A stretch of 64,000 bases of DNA from Veillonella atypica KON (lineage in GTDB: Bacteria; Bacillota; Negativicutes; Veillonellales; Veillonellaceae): contig NZ_PPDE01000008.1 in assembly GCF_002959915.1 (NCBI RefSeq), positions 62,001 through 126,000 of the forward strand, read 5' to 3'. Positions 9,099 to 18,362 of the stretch are shown here, piece after piece; within the stretch, counting starts at the first letter, position 1, and each line of letters starts with the position of its first letter. The notes beneath the pieces were generated by a model, which was given only the letters and a program-made list of their open reading frames with translations, did no database searches and was not told the origin of the DNA. The translations under genes were made by a program, and so were the position numbers.

Positions 9099-9809
9099 AT
9101 GTTAAAGCTAGAAAACATCGTGGCTGGTTATGGACATATTACAGCCTTAAAAGACATTAGCTTAGAAGTACCACAAGGGTCTATCGTATCCTTGATCGGT
9201 GCCAACGGCGCTGGTAAGTCGACAACAATGAAGACTATTATGGGCCTTGTAAAGCCTACATCAGGTAAGGTGCTATTTGAGGGTCAAGACATTACTGGAC
9301 ATAAAACTCATCAAATTGTACATAATGGTATTTCCTTAGTACCTGAAGGTCGTCAAATTCTTCAAGATATGAGCGTTTACGAGAATCTTGAAATGGGCGC
9401 TTATATACGCAATGATAATGAGATTGAAGCGGACATTAAAAAGGTATTTAAACGCTTTCCAATTCTCGATGAACGGAGCTATCAACTAGGTGGTACATTA
9501 TCTGGTGGCCAACAACAAATGCTTGCCATTGGTCGTGCTCTTATGGCCCGTCCTAAGTTATTGCTACTAGACGAACCATCTATGGGGCTTGCACCATTAG
9601 TAGTAAACGAAATCTTTGAAACTATTAAAGAAATTAGTGCAGAAGGCACCACCGTTCTCTTGGTAGAACAAAACGTCCGTCAAGCATTGAAAATCGCTGA
9701 TTATGCGTATGTATTGGAAACAGGCAAAATGGTATTGTCTGGTCCAGCTGATGAAGTACGACATGATCCTCGTGTCATGGAAGCTTATTTGGGCGGTCGT
9801 GTCGAATAA
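9099..9809 (+). CDS. livF: Branched-chain amino-acid ABC transporter ATPase LivF
   Basis: This 236-residue ABC ATPase carries Walker A GANGAGKST at 34-42, signature LSGGQQQMLAIGRAL, and Walker B LLLLDEPSMGLAP. GHITALKDISLEV and VPEGRQIL are LivF-type features. It starts one base after livG ends, behind AAAGAGGAGG embedded in the livG tail. A terminator follows directly, closing the five-gene operon. Confidence 0.93.
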   Translation: MLKLENIVAGYGHITALKDISLEVPQGSIVSLIGANGAGKSTTMKTIMGLVKPTSGKVLFEGQDITGHKTHQIVHNGISLVPEGRQILQDMSVYENLEMGAYIRNDNEIEADIKKVFKRFPILDERSYQLGGTLSGGQQQMLAIGRALMARPKLLLLDEPSMGLAPLVVNEIFETIKEISAEGTTVLLVEQNVRQALKIADYAYVLETGKMVLSGPADEVRHDPRVMEAYLGGRVE

Positions 9810-9828
9810 AATTAAATATAATTTATTT

Positions 9829-9875
9829 GGATGTATATATCTATTATTAAACGGATATATACATCCATTTTTTTT
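9829..9875 (+). terminator. Terminator of the liv operon
   Basis: A 13-bp stem (9829-9841 with 9854-9866) encloses a 12-base loop and is followed by an A and eight Ts (9868-9875). Confidence 0.88.
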
Positions 9876-10166
9876 GCAAACTCCTAAATATAGAAATTTT
9901 TTATTAGTAATAGAAATATATAGAACAATTTAATACTCATGCATGCGAAGAAAAATACACATATACAGGTGGGCATTAAACATAGATAATTTCAGTATTC
10001 TTGATGCTTCATGAAAACCATAGAAAGAAGCTTCATCTTGCTTATATAGTAGTTACATAGAAACGATGATAAAATATGTGTACGATAATTAATTAAATAT
10101 TAAATTTATTTAAATAGTTGTGTTAAGGTGTTTTGTTAATTGAAATGAATGCTATGAGGTGCATGT
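9876..10166. other. AT-rich leader upstream of the polysaccharide locus
   Basis: This stretch of about 290 bp contains no credible gene. It is very AT-rich, especially 10081-10140, and must hold the promoter for the long polysaccharide operon. TATAGT at 10045-10050 could be a -10 box, but no convincing -35 stands 16-18 bp upstream. Interrupted inverted sequences with GCTTC and GAAGC occur around 10005-10035. No ops/JUMPstart element was recognised. Confidence 0.4.
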
Positions 10167-10865
10167 ATGAATCAAAAATGGATTGCTTTATCTCTTGTCA
10201 TAGGTACGATAGCCACTACGGGTCTTGCAAAGGATGTTTCTCCTGTAGTAGTTACAACATCAAATATGAATACGTCTGCATCTACAATTGGTTCTGATCA
10301 AGAGTATCGTCTACGACAAGGGGATGAACTCATGATTGATGTAGTACAACAAGCAGATTTAGGTGCAAATAAAACTTTCACCATTCGACCAGATGGATAT
10401 GTATCCATTCCTATGGCAGGTAATATTAAGGCGGATGGAATGACAGTAGAAGAATTCACCCGAAATGTATCTAACGCATTATCCACATACATTATCAATC
10501 CTGATGTGTCGGTTAATGTTACAAAATTAGGTGGCGTACGCGTTTATGTATTTGGAGAAATTAATAAACCAGGTGCTTATACATTAACAAAATCGAGTAC
10601 CGTTATTGATGCGATTGGGGCCGCGGGTAGTTTCAACTGGGATACGGCTAAGAAGAAGATATTTTTAATTCATCAAAATGATCCTACAAAACCTATTGAA
10701 ATCAATTTAAATAATATGTTGAAAACTGGTGATATGTCCCAAAATTACGTTATGCGTGAAGGCGATATCTTGTACTTAACTAAGAACAGTAAGATTAGTT
10801 TCTCTAGAGATATTGCTCCTATTTTGACAGGTGCTTACATGGTATCTCGCATAGGTAAAGACTAA
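10167..10865 (+). CDS. Polysaccharide export protein (Wza family)
   Basis: The 232-residue protein has an N-terminal signal peptide ending near GLA-KD (about residue 22). A Poly_export domain follows (YRLRQGDELMIDV, FTIRPDGYVSIPMAGNI, YIINPDVSVNV), and then an SLBB domain (VYVFGEINKPGAYTL). Such proteins form the outer-membrane or periplasmic exit channel for capsule or exopolysaccharide. It lacks the lipobox cysteine of E. coli Wza and is much shorter, closer to the compact export proteins of other phyla. It is the first gene of the polysaccharide operon, which implies export across an outer membrane. Confidence 0.88.
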   Translation: MNQKWIALSLVIGTIATTGLAKDVSPVVVTTSNMNTSASTIGSDQEYRLRQGDELMIDVVQQADLGANKTFTIRPDGYVSIPMAGNIKADGMTVEEFTRNVSNALSTYIINPDVSVNVTKLGGVRVYVFGEINKPGAYTLTKSSTVIDAIGAAGSFNWDTAKKKIFLIHQNDPTKPIEINLNNMLKTGDMSQNYVMREGDILYLTKNSKISFSRDIAPILTGAYMVSRIGKD

Positions 10866-10911
10866 TTAGTAAAAATAGTATCATATGTAAGTCATATAAG
10901 GGGGGCTTTCA

Positions 10912-12738
10912 TTGCGTTCATATTTATTACCCGGCTTATTACTTATTGTAGATGTTATTACTATTATTGGTGTGGCATTGATCAGTTTGCTTATACGATT
11001 TGATGGTTATATAACATCACATTATCTGTATCAGATGATAGATGCATTGCCTATAATGGTAATCTCCTATATTGTTATGCTTTTGTCCATGCATCTATAT
11101 ACGCGCATATGGCGCTATGCAGGTATGCGCGAAATGGTTGCTGTATTGATTGCGACCACCTTAGGAGCAGGACTGTTCTATACAGGGATGTATGTATTTG
11201 ATAAATCTTTACCTAGATCCATATATTTGATTAGCTGGATTCTTAGTACCGGTGTTATCGGAATTGGTAGAATGATACTCCATTATATTGCCATGCAATA
11301 TGGTGGAAAACAAAGTACTGATGCTGATATGGTAAATACCTTAATCATTGGCGCAGGTGATGCAGGTGCCACAATTGCTCGTGAAATTGAACGGTATCAT
11401 AAACGGTCTCGTAAGGTAATTGGTTTCATCGATGATGATGAGTCTAAATTCAATCGTCTAATGGGCGGCGTTCGTATACTAGGTAATCGCCATGATATCC
11501 CATCTATTGTAAAAGAAAATAAGGTGAAAGAAATTATAATCGCCATGCCTTCTGTTACACGTAATGAAATCAGAAATATCATGGAAATCTGTTCACCTCT
11601 TAAATGTAAAGTCAATACATTACCGGGGATGTATCAATTGTTAGATGATGAGGTACTAGTATCCCATTTACATCCTGTATCCATAGAAGACCTATTAGAA
11701 CGTGATGAGGTTCGTCTCGATATGGATATTGTAGAACATTATATTCGCGATAAGGTTGTTCTAGTTACTGGTGCTGGTGGATCTATAGGTTCAGAAATTT
11801 GTCGTCAAATTATGCGTGTTGGCCCTAAACAGCTCTTATTGTTAGGCCATGGTGAAAATAGTATATACCTTATCAATCAAGAGTTGAAAAATATATATAA
11901 AGACGGCCCGATTATACCAATTATTGCAGATATTAGAGATAAACAACAATTAGATCAAATATTCACTCAATATAATCCGCAAGTTGTATTTCATGCAGCA
12001 GCTCATAAACATGTACCGTTAATGGAGATTCAACCAATGGCTGCCGTTTTAAATAACATTTATGGCACAAGAAATGTAGCAGACGTAGCAGGTCGCCATG
12101 GTGTAGAACGGTTTGTTATGATTTCTACGGATAAAGCCGTCAATCCAACTAGCGTTATGGGTGCCACAAAGCGCGTTGCAGAAAAGGTTATCATATCTAT
12201 GAATGATACATATGATACGAAATATATTACTGTTCGTTTCGGTAATGTTCTCGGCAGTCGCGGTTCCGTCATTCCTCTATTTAAAAAACAAATTGAAGCT
12301 GGTGGCCCTGTAACTGTTACAGATCCAGAAATGACGCGGTATTTTATGACCATACCAGAAGCCAGTCAGCTCGTGTTACAAGCTGGTGCTATGGGTAAAG
12401 GTGGAGAGGTATTCTTACTTGATATGGGCGAACCTGTAAAGATTATTGATTTAGCAAGAAATATGATTCGCTTATCAGGATTGGAACCTGATAAGGATAT
12501 TCATATTAAAATTACAGGCCTTAGACCAGGTGAAAAGAAATACGAAGAGTTGCTTACATCTGAAGAAGGAACCAATCGAACGAATCATACAAAGATTTTT
12601 GAAGCCCCGTTAGATACCGTTGATCGTGATTGGTTGATAGAAAAAATTAGCAGCTTTGATTCTTGTGAAACTGATATGGATGTAATTGGCGTATTACAGG
12701 ATATTATTCCAACATATACACCTAACCATAATATTTAA
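10912..12738 (+). CDS. Membrane-bound nucleotide-sugar 4,6-dehydratase (FlaA1/CapD/PglF type)
   Basis: The protein has 608 residues and four predicted N-terminal membrane segments (about 1-130). A Rossmann-like CoA-binding-type domain follows (LIIGAGDAGATIARE, about 145-270), then an extended SDR domain from about 278 (VLVTGAGGSIGSE). The MISTDKAVNPTSVMGATKR motif is diagnostic of the PglF/CapD group, which converts UDP-GlcNAc to a 4-keto-6-deoxy sugar. The start is TTG at 10912 behind AAGGGGGG. The aminotransferase at 14864 would be the natural next step, giving a 4-amino-4,6-dideoxy sugar (inference). Confidence 0.9.
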   Translation: MRSYLLPGLLLIVDVITIIGVALISLLIRFDGYITSHYLYQMIDALPIMVISYIVMLLSMHLYTRIWRYAGMREMVAVLIATTLGAGLFYTGMYVFDKSLPRSIYLISWILSTGVIGIGRMILHYIAMQYGGKQSTDADMVNTLIIGAGDAGATIAREIERYHKRSRKVIGFIDDDESKFNRLMGGVRILGNRHDIPSIVKENKVKEIIIAMPSVTRNEIRNIMEICSPLKCKVNTLPGMYQLLDDEVLVSHLHPVSIEDLLERDEVRLDMDIVEHYIRDKVVLVTGAGGSIGSEICRQIMRVGPKQLLLLGHGENSIYLINQELKNIYKDGPIIPIIADIRDKQQLDQIFTQYNPQVVFHAAAHKHVPLMEIQPMAAVLNNIYGTRNVADVAGRHGVERFVMISTDKAVNPTSVMGATKRVAEKVIISMNDTYDTKYITVRFGNVLGSRGSVIPLFKKQIEAGGPVTVTDPEMTRYFMTIPEASQLVLQAGAMGKGGEVFLLDMGEPVKIIDLARNMIRLSGLEPDKDIHIKITGLRPGEKKYEELLTSEEGTNRTNHTKIFEAPLDTVDRDWLIEKISSFDSCETDMDVIGVLQDIIPTYTPNHNI

Positions 12739-12788
12739 GCGGAAAGAGAGACCGCGGTGTTGTATGCCTACTTGAAAGGGGTATTGGG

Positions 12789-14228
12789 ATGGAACAAATT
12801 ATAGATATAAAAGATATAGCCAAGATTCTTGTTAGAAAACGGCGAACTATTATAAATGTGACTGGCATTTGTATTCTCCTTGGCGGTGCGTACTTAATCG
12901 TAACACCATCTACCTATCAGTCTACAGCTATGTTGCGTATTAAACAGACGCAAGGCTTAGGTAATTCAGTGCTATCTAGTGACCCAAGCTACTCTGATAC
13001 GATGGCTCGTCAATTGATGAATACTGATGCAGAGATTTTAAAAAGTCGTAATGTTGTGGAACCTGTTATCAATGAAATTGCCGAAGATAGTAGTAAGCTA
13101 CCAACGTATGAAGAATTTGTTAAAAATCGTATTGAGACAAAGCCATATAAAGAAACACAGTTATTACAAGTTAGTGTGACTGGTAAGTCCCCAGAAGAGG
13201 CACAAGAAGCTAATCAGTTATTAATTGATACATTTTTAAAACGCTTAGCCGAGTTATCCCAAGTTGAACAAAAAGCGACTCGTGAGTTTTTACAAAAAAG
13301 AGTGGTAACAGCGAAGGAGGAATTGTCTGAAGCAGAGAAAAAGCTCCAACAATTTCAAGTAGATAATAAAATTTATTCTACCAATGATCAAATGAAGGGG
13401 CTTACAGATAAGATTACGTTAATCGATCGTGAAAAGGCACAAAATAAGCTCGATTTAGAAACGGCGCAAGCTGCATTAGGTAGCATTAATGCGGATTTAG
13501 GTTCGGCAGGTGCTAGTATTGCAGATAGCTCAACGGTACAAGCTTATAAATCACAACTAGCAGATTTAGAGGCTCGTAAGGCAAGTTACGTAGGTAAATA
13601 TACTGATTCACATCCTGCAATGAAGGAAGTAAATGATCAGATTGCTAAAGCACAAGCCGGTTTACAACAGGAAATCGATGCTATTGTTTCACAGCAAGCT
13701 CCATCAAGTAACTCCGCTCAACAAGGTTTATTAACAGATAAATTTAAAAATGAAGCTGCTTTAGCAGTAGCTCAAAGTAAAGAGGCTACGTTAGCTGATT
13801 TAGATAAAGATAACGAAGATGCGATGAAAGCACTCCCTGAAAAGGAACGGGGGTATATTCAAGCTAAGCGTGATGTAGATGTAGCCCAAGATATTTATGA
13901 AATGCTTTCTAAACGTCTGGAAGAAGCTAAGGTGGCAGAGGTTATGGTGCCGAATGAGGTACAAATTGTCGATGCTCCTACATTACCAGAAAAAGCGATT
14001 GCTCCTCGTCGTGTACTTGTTATGGTTGCCAGTGCTATTATCGGTTTAATTTTAGGCTGTTTGTATACATTAGTTAACTCTTTGCGAAATCGTAGAATAC
14101 AGACTGTAAAAGATGTTGAAGATATGTTACAGGTGCCGATGTTAGGTGTCATTCCTAATCACAGAAAATCGGTAATAGAAGAACCTAAGAATAAAGTGTT
14201 GCGTTGGTTGTACAAGGTGAGAGGTTAA
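12789..14228 (+). CDS. Polysaccharide chain-length determinant (Wzz/GNVR family)
   Basis: This 479-residue protein has an N-terminal membrane segment at about 22-43 and a long periplasmic region with extensive coiled coil (about 165-380). The GNVR-type region leads into the proline-containing C-terminal membrane helix (PTLPEKAIAPRRVLVMV, about 400-430) and a cytoplasmic tail. It belongs to the Wzc/CapA-type polysaccharide co-polymerases but has no fused kinase. The next gene, starting two bases later, encodes the separate BY-kinase-like partner, as in Firmicutes. It should set polymer length with Wzy. Confidence 0.9.
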   Translation: MEQIIDIKDIAKILVRKRRTIINVTGICILLGGAYLIVTPSTYQSTAMLRIKQTQGLGNSVLSSDPSYSDTMARQLMNTDAEILKSRNVVEPVINEIAEDSSKLPTYEEFVKNRIETKPYKETQLLQVSVTGKSPEEAQEANQLLIDTFLKRLAELSQVEQKATREFLQKRVVTAKEELSEAEKKLQQFQVDNKIYSTNDQMKGLTDKITLIDREKAQNKLDLETAQAALGSINADLGSAGASIADSSTVQAYKSQLADLEARKASYVGKYTDSHPAMKEVNDQIAKAQAGLQQEIDAIVSQQAPSSNSAQQGLLTDKFKNEAALAVAQSKEATLADLDKDNEDAMKALPEKERGYIQAKRDVDVAQDIYEMLSKRLEEAKVAEVMVPNEVQIVDAPTLPEKAIAPRRVLVMVASAIIGLILGCLYTLVNSLRNRRIQTVKDVEDMLQVPMLGVIPNHRKSVIEEPKNKVLRWLYKVRG

Positions 14229-14229
14229 G

Positions 14230-14850
14230 ATGGATACGATACGATTAATTTCAAATGAATATGGTGATACTCCTCTTGTGGAATCTTATCGAACATTGCG
14301 TAGCAATTTACAGTATCGCTGTAATGCAGAAAATAGAAAAATGTTGTGTGTTACATCTGCTACAACAGGTGAAGGTGTATCGGAGGTGGCCGCTAATTTA
14401 GCGATTTCTTTATCCAAGAATAATGACAAGGTGCTGTTAATTGATGGTAATTTACGCAATCCAGTGCAACATGTTGTATTTGATGTAAAAAATCAAGGAT
14501 TAACAAATCATATCATTATGGATGAAGATTTGACGATTCATCGTCATGTGATGCCTCATCTAGATCTAATTACCAGTGGTATTGCAGTGGAATCTCCGTC
14601 AGAGGTGGTTGATTCCCATCGATTATCTACGGTATTTGAGTACATTCGTGATGAATATGATGTCATCATAGTGGATACACCATCGGTGTTAAGTGTTACG
14701 GATGCCTTGGTAATAGCTGAGAAAGCTGATGGGGTTCTCTTGGTTGTAAAAGGTGATTATGTTCAACCTGATGATATGGCATTAGCTAAACAACGATTAG
14801 AGCAAATTGGAGTACCTATTATCGGATCAGTGTTTATTGATATGGAATAA
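14230..14850 (+). CDS. BY-kinase-like protein (CpsD family) with degenerate P-loop
   Basis: This 206-residue protein aligns along its length with CpsD/CapB/YwqD tyrosine autokinases. It has VESYRTLRSNLQY at 18-29, a Walker A region, Walker A-prime at 69-76 and Walker B VIIVDTP at 145-151. The Walker A reads GEGVSE at 47-52 where the family has GEGKST, so the phosphate-binding lysine (position 50) is Val and the Mg-binding Thr is Glu. Walker A-prime reads LLIDGNLR, with the second Asp replaced by Asn. The usual C-terminal tyrosine cluster is absent. ATP hydrolysis and autophosphorylation are therefore doubtful (inference). The frame is intact and closely linked to the Wzz-like gene, so a structural or scaffold role is likely. 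Confidence 0.8.
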   Translation: MDTIRLISNEYGDTPLVESYRTLRSNLQYRCNAENRKMLCVTSATTGEGVSEVAANLAISLSKNNDKVLLIDGNLRNPVQHVVFDVKNQGLTNHIIMDEDLTIHRHVMPHLDLITSGIAVESPSEVVDSHRLSTVFEYIRDEYDVIIVDTPSVLSVTDALVIAEKADGVLLVVKGDYVQPDDMALAKQRLEQIGVPIIGSVFIDME

Positions 14851-14863
14851 ATGGAAAGTATAG

Positions 14864-16072
14864 GTGAAAGCTATGAAAATTAATTTCTCTCCTCCAGATA
14901 TTACAGAATTAGAAATCAATGAGGTGGTAGAAGCGTTAAAAAGTGGTTGGATTACAACTGGACCACGTACTAAGGAATTAGAACGACGTATTGCAACGTA
15001 TTTAGGGACGCCAAAGGCAGTGTGCTTAAATTCAGCAACTGCAGCCTTAGAAATGATTCTTCGCGTATTGGGTATTGGACCAGGTGATGAAGTTATAACT
15101 AGTGCTTACTCCTATACGGCTAGTGCAAGTCCTGTAGTTCATGTAGGGGCAAAACTAGTATTAATCGATACAGCACCTGATTCTTATGAAATGGACTATG
15201 ATAAGGTGGCTGCTGCCATAACCGATAAGACAAAGGCCATTATTCCTGTCGATATCGGTGGTGTACCTTGTGATTATGACCGTTTATTTACAATTGTAAA
15301 TGATGCAAAATCTTTATTTGTACCAAGTAATGATATACAACGTGCTTTAGGTAGAATTCCAATCGTTGCAGACTGTGCACATTCTTTTGGGGCAACCTAT
15401 AAAGGGATGCATACAGGCAATGTAGCTGACTTTAGTAGTTTTTCCTTTCATGCGGTAAAAAACTTTACCACTGCTGAAGGTGGGTGTGCTACGTGGAATC
15501 ATATAGAGGGTATTGATGATGAAGCTCTCTATAAGGAATTTCAACTATTATCTTTACATGGTCAGGATAAGGATGCATTGGCCAAAACTAAGATGGGGGC
15601 CTGGGAATATGATATTAAAGGTACCTATTATAAGTGCAATATGACGGATATTATGGCTGCTATTGGATTGGCCCAATTAGAACGATATCCTGGCCTATTA
15701 GAACGGCGTCGTGAAATTATTGATCGATATAATGACGCGTTTAAAGATTGTCCTGTATCTGTAGTACCTCATTATACGGATGAGCATATGAGTAGTGGTC
15801 ATTTATATTTAGTGCGTATCAATGATGCAACCATAGAACAACGTAATGAATTAATTGAACGAATGGCAGAAAAAAGTGTTGCTACAAATGTGCATTATAA
15901 GCCAATTCCAATGCATACGGCTTATAAAAAATTGGGATTTTCTATCGATGATTATCCAAATGCATATGATCAGTTCAAAAATGAAATTACATTGCCCCTT
16001 CATACTAATTTGACAGATGAAGAGGTAAGCTATGTGATTCATACATTTAAAGAATGTTTAGGTGCATTATGA
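14864..16072 (+). CDS. DegT/DnrJ/EryC1/StrS-family sugar aminotransferase
   Basis: The 402-residue PLP enzyme has the family pattern: NSATAALEMILRVLGIGPGDEVI near 50-72, then DCAHSFGA, then SFSFHAVKNFTTAEGG carrying the Schiff-base lysine. These enzymes transfer an amino group from glutamate to a keto-sugar nucleotide. With the PglF/CapD-type dehydratase upstream, formation of a UDP-4-amino-4,6-dideoxyhexose is a reasonable inference. The listed start is GTG at 14864. An ATG nine bases later (14873), with AGGTGA just upstream, is an equally good start. Confidence 0.92.
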   Translation: MKAMKINFSPPDITELEINEVVEALKSGWITTGPRTKELERRIATYLGTPKAVCLNSATAALEMILRVLGIGPGDEVITSAYSYTASASPVVHVGAKLVLIDTAPDSYEMDYDKVAAAITDKTKAIIPVDIGGVPCDYDRLFTIVNDAKSLFVPSNDIQRALGRIPIVADCAHSFGATYKGMHTGNVADFSSFSFHAVKNFTTAEGGCATWNHIEGIDDEALYKEFQLLSLHGQDKDALAKTKMGAWEYDIKGTYYKCNMTDIMAAIGLAQLERYPGLLERRREIIDRYNDAFKDCPVSVVPHYTDEHMSSGHLYLVRINDATIEQRNELIERMAEKSVATNVHYKPIPMHTAYKKLGFSIDDYPNAYDQFKNEITLPLHTNLTDEEVSYVIHTFKECLGAL

Positions 16073-16755
16073 TTTGGAAATCATGGCAGGAGTTGCCCGA
16101 TGATATGCGATGTGAAGCCATTCGTCCTTATTACGACATCTTAGCATCCAAACGTCGTGATTTAATGATTAAGTCTGTATTTGATCGCTTAATGGCAGCC
16201 ATTCTATTAATAGTATTGAGTCCCATATTTCTATTATTAGCGGTATGGATAAAACTAGATAGTGAAGGTCCTGTATTCTTTAGACAAGAACGGGTCACGC
16301 AGTATGGTAAATCTTTTAGAATTTACAAGTTTAGAACCATGGTACAAAATGCTGAACAGCTTGGTACACAAGTTACGTCTAAAGATGATATGCGTGTTAC
16401 ATCTGTAGGACAGGCTTTGCGAAAATGTCGACTCGATGAATTGCCTCAGTTGATAAATATATTGGAAGGTACCATGAGTTTTGTCGGTACGCGTCCAGAG
16501 GTCCCAAGGTATGTAGCAGCTTATACAGATGAAATGAAAGCGACATTGTTACTGCCTGCAGGTGTAACGAGTGTAGCTAGTATTCGGTATAAGGATGAAG
16601 ATATCTTGTTAGATGCGGCAGATGATGTAGATGATTGCTATATTCATAATGTATTGCCTGCAAAGATGGAATGGAATTTACGGAGTCTTAAAGAATTCTC
16701 GTTCATTGGAGAATTAAAAGTTATGGTGGAAACGGTATTGGCCGTTATACGTTAG
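16069..16755 (+). CDS. Initiating sugar transferase (monotopic phosphoglycosyl transferase)
   Basis: This protein of about 228 residues belongs to the bacterial sugar transferase family (PglC/WcaJ core). It has one N-terminal hydrophobic re-entrant segment (LMAAILLIVLSPIFLLLAVWIKL), then GPVFFRQERV, FRIYKFRTM, the catalytic Asp-Glu in CRLDELPQLINIL, and FVGTRPEVP. It transfers a sugar-1-phosphate to undecaprenyl phosphate and starts repeat-unit synthesis at the inner membrane. The ATG at 16069 overlaps the previous stop as ATGA. An in-frame ATG at 16054 would add five residues. The large multi-spanning N-terminal domain of WcaJ is missing, as is common for PglC-type enzymes. Confidence 0.92.
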   Translation: MIWKSWQELPDDMRCEAIRPYYDILASKRRDLMIKSVFDRLMAAILLIVLSPIFLLLAVWIKLDSEGPVFFRQERVTQYGKSFRIYKFRTMVQNAEQLGTQVTSKDDMRVTSVGQALRKCRLDELPQLINILEGTMSFVGTRPEVPRYVAAYTDEMKATLLLPAGVTSVASIRYKDEDILLDAADDVDDCYIHNVLPAKMEWNLRSLKEFSFIGELKVMVETVLAVIR

Positions 16756-16764
16756 AAAGGTAGT

Positions 16765-17625
16765 ATGGCAGAAACAACAGCTCATGATATACAGGCTAAA
16801 GAATTGAATATGCTTTTAGTGTTTAAAGAATTTTGTGATGCTCATAATCTACGATTCTATTTATGTGGTGGCGGTCTTATAGGAGCTATTCGACATAAAG
16901 GGTTTATCCCTTGGGATGATGATTTAGATATTTTTATGCCTCGTCCTGATTATGAAAGATTGGCTGAACTTTGGCCTATACACGGTGATAAACGATATAC
17001 CTATTGTAGAACAACGAGAGATAAGATCTATCATGATGCGGGTGCATCAATTCGCGATGAAGAAACGACTTTCATCAATCGCCATAGTGTGAATGAAGAT
17101 ATTTGTCATGGATTAGCCCTTGAAATTATGCCTATCGATGGCTGTCCCAAGGGTACTGTCAAACGATTCTTTCAATTAATGTGGGCCATGACCTTTGCCT
17201 TGTTTAATGCACAACGGTTGCCTGATAACAAGGGCAAGGTATATCGCATGTTGGCTGGGTGCATTTATAAGGTGATTTCTAAACCTTCGTGGCGTTATCA
17301 CATATGGCGCTTTGCAGAAAAACAAATGAGCCAATATGATTTTGACACATCCCATGAAGTAACGGAACTGATTGGTAGTTTGAAAGGTATGAAGCTACGC
17401 CATCCACGCCAAGATTTTGATCACGTTGTATATAAGGAATTTGAAGGTCATCAAATTCCCGTTATGGCTGGTTATGAACGATACTTACGTTTGATTTGGG
17501 GCGACTATATGCAATTGCCTCCAGTGGAACAGCGTGTAGCAAAGCATGATGCCGTATATATCGATATGGATCGTAGTTATACCAATTACAAGGGCATTCA
17601 TTATTTAGTAAATACACATCGTTAA
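16765..17625 (+). CDS. LicD family phosphotransferase
   Basis: This 286-residue protein has the LicD/fukutin core: LRFYLCGGGLIGAIRHKGFIPWDDDLDIFMPR at about 29-60, with the metal-binding DDDLD. The family transfers phosphocholine or another phosphodiester-linked group, such as ribitol-phosphate, from a CDP-activated donor to a glycan. An IspD-like cytidylyltransferase 18 bp downstream is a likely donor-making partner. No choline uptake or choline kinase genes are visible, so the transferred group is unknown. Confidence 0.88.
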   Translation: MAETTAHDIQAKELNMLLVFKEFCDAHNLRFYLCGGGLIGAIRHKGFIPWDDDLDIFMPRPDYERLAELWPIHGDKRYTYCRTTRDKIYHDAGASIRDEETTFINRHSVNEDICHGLALEIMPIDGCPKGTVKRFFQLMWAMTFALFNAQRLPDNKGKVYRMLAGCIYKVISKPSWRYHIWRFAEKQMSQYDFDTSHEVTELIGSLKGMKLRHPRQDFDHVVYKEFEGHQIPVMAGYERYLRLIWGDYMQLPPVEQRVAKHDAVYIDMDRSYTNYKGIHYLVNTHR

Positions 17626-17642
17626 TAGTTAAGGGAGGTTCT

Positions 17643-18362
17643 ATGAAAAGAATAGCAGTTATCTTTGCTGGTGGCGTAGGATCCCGTATGAAAAATGATA
17701 AAATGCCAAAGCAATTCCTTGAATGGAATGGTAAGCCTATACTGATACAAACACTATCCATTTTTGAAGAAGAACCCTTCATTGATGGCATTGTATTAGT
17801 GTGTAAGTCAGACTGGATGGATTATGCAAGGGCTCTGATAGCAAAAGAAGGCCTTCAAAAAATAGTATCCATTGTTCCTGGTGGCGAGACTGCACTGGAC
17901 TCTCAATATAACGGTTTGCTTGAAGTGAAACGATTATATGGTGTTGATGATATAACAGTACTAATTCATGATGGTGTACGACCTTTAGTTGATCGTTCTA
18001 CCATTGTTAGAAATATACGATCTGTTGAAACAAAGGGGAGTGCCATTACGGTAACTCCTGCTATTGAAACAGTTATGGTTACTGATGATGGAGAAATCAA
18101 AACGATTTTAAATCGTCAACAATGTTTGATGGCAAAAGCGCCTCAAAGTTTTAGGCTCGTTGATATTCTTTCAGTTCATGATACATCAATAGCTGAAGGA
18201 ATTCATGATTTTATCGATTCTGCATCTATGATGATGCATTATGGGTATCCCTTGTATCCCGTATGGGGGGAACCTGAAAATATTAAGATTACAACCCCGT
18301 CAGATTATTATATGTTCACAGGTATATTAAAAAATAGAGAAAGTGGAGGTGAGGGCAATTAA
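17643..18362 (+). CDS. IspD/TarI-like cytidylyltransferase
   Basis: This 239-residue protein has the IspD superfamily signature: VIFAGGVGSRMKNDKMPKQFL at about 7-27, IHDGVRPLV near 109-117, and MAKAPQSF. The family forms CDP-methylerythritol (IspD) or CDP-ribitol (TarI/Bcs1). Its position between LicD and an SDR within a polysaccharide locus argues for a CDP-polyol or CDP-sugar donor rather than isoprenoid synthesis. The frame overlaps the next gene by up to 20 bases. AAGGGAGG lies 7 bp before the ATG. It should not be labelled ispD without phylogeny. Confidence 0.82.
   Translation: MKRIAVIFAGGVGSRMKNDKMPKQFLEWNGKPILIQTLSIFEEEPFIDGIVLVCKSDWMDYARALIAKEGLQKIVSIVPGGETALDSQYNGLLEVKRLYGVDDITVLIHDGVRPLVDRSTIVRNIRSVETKGSAITVTPAIETVMVTDDGEIKTILNRQQCLMAKAPQSFRLVDILSVHDTSIAEGIHDFIDSASMMMHYGYPLYPVWGEPENIKITTPSDYYMFTGILKNRESGGEGN

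Noticed and set aside
9876-10166. Small RNA or ops/JUMPstart element before the polysaccharide operon
   Set aside because: No GGCGGTAG-like sequence and no clear promoter-terminator pair were found.
17643-18362. Labelling the cytidylyltransferase as ispD of isoprenoid synthesis
   Set aside because: The context is LicD and capsule genes; there is no ispF or other MEP gene beside it.
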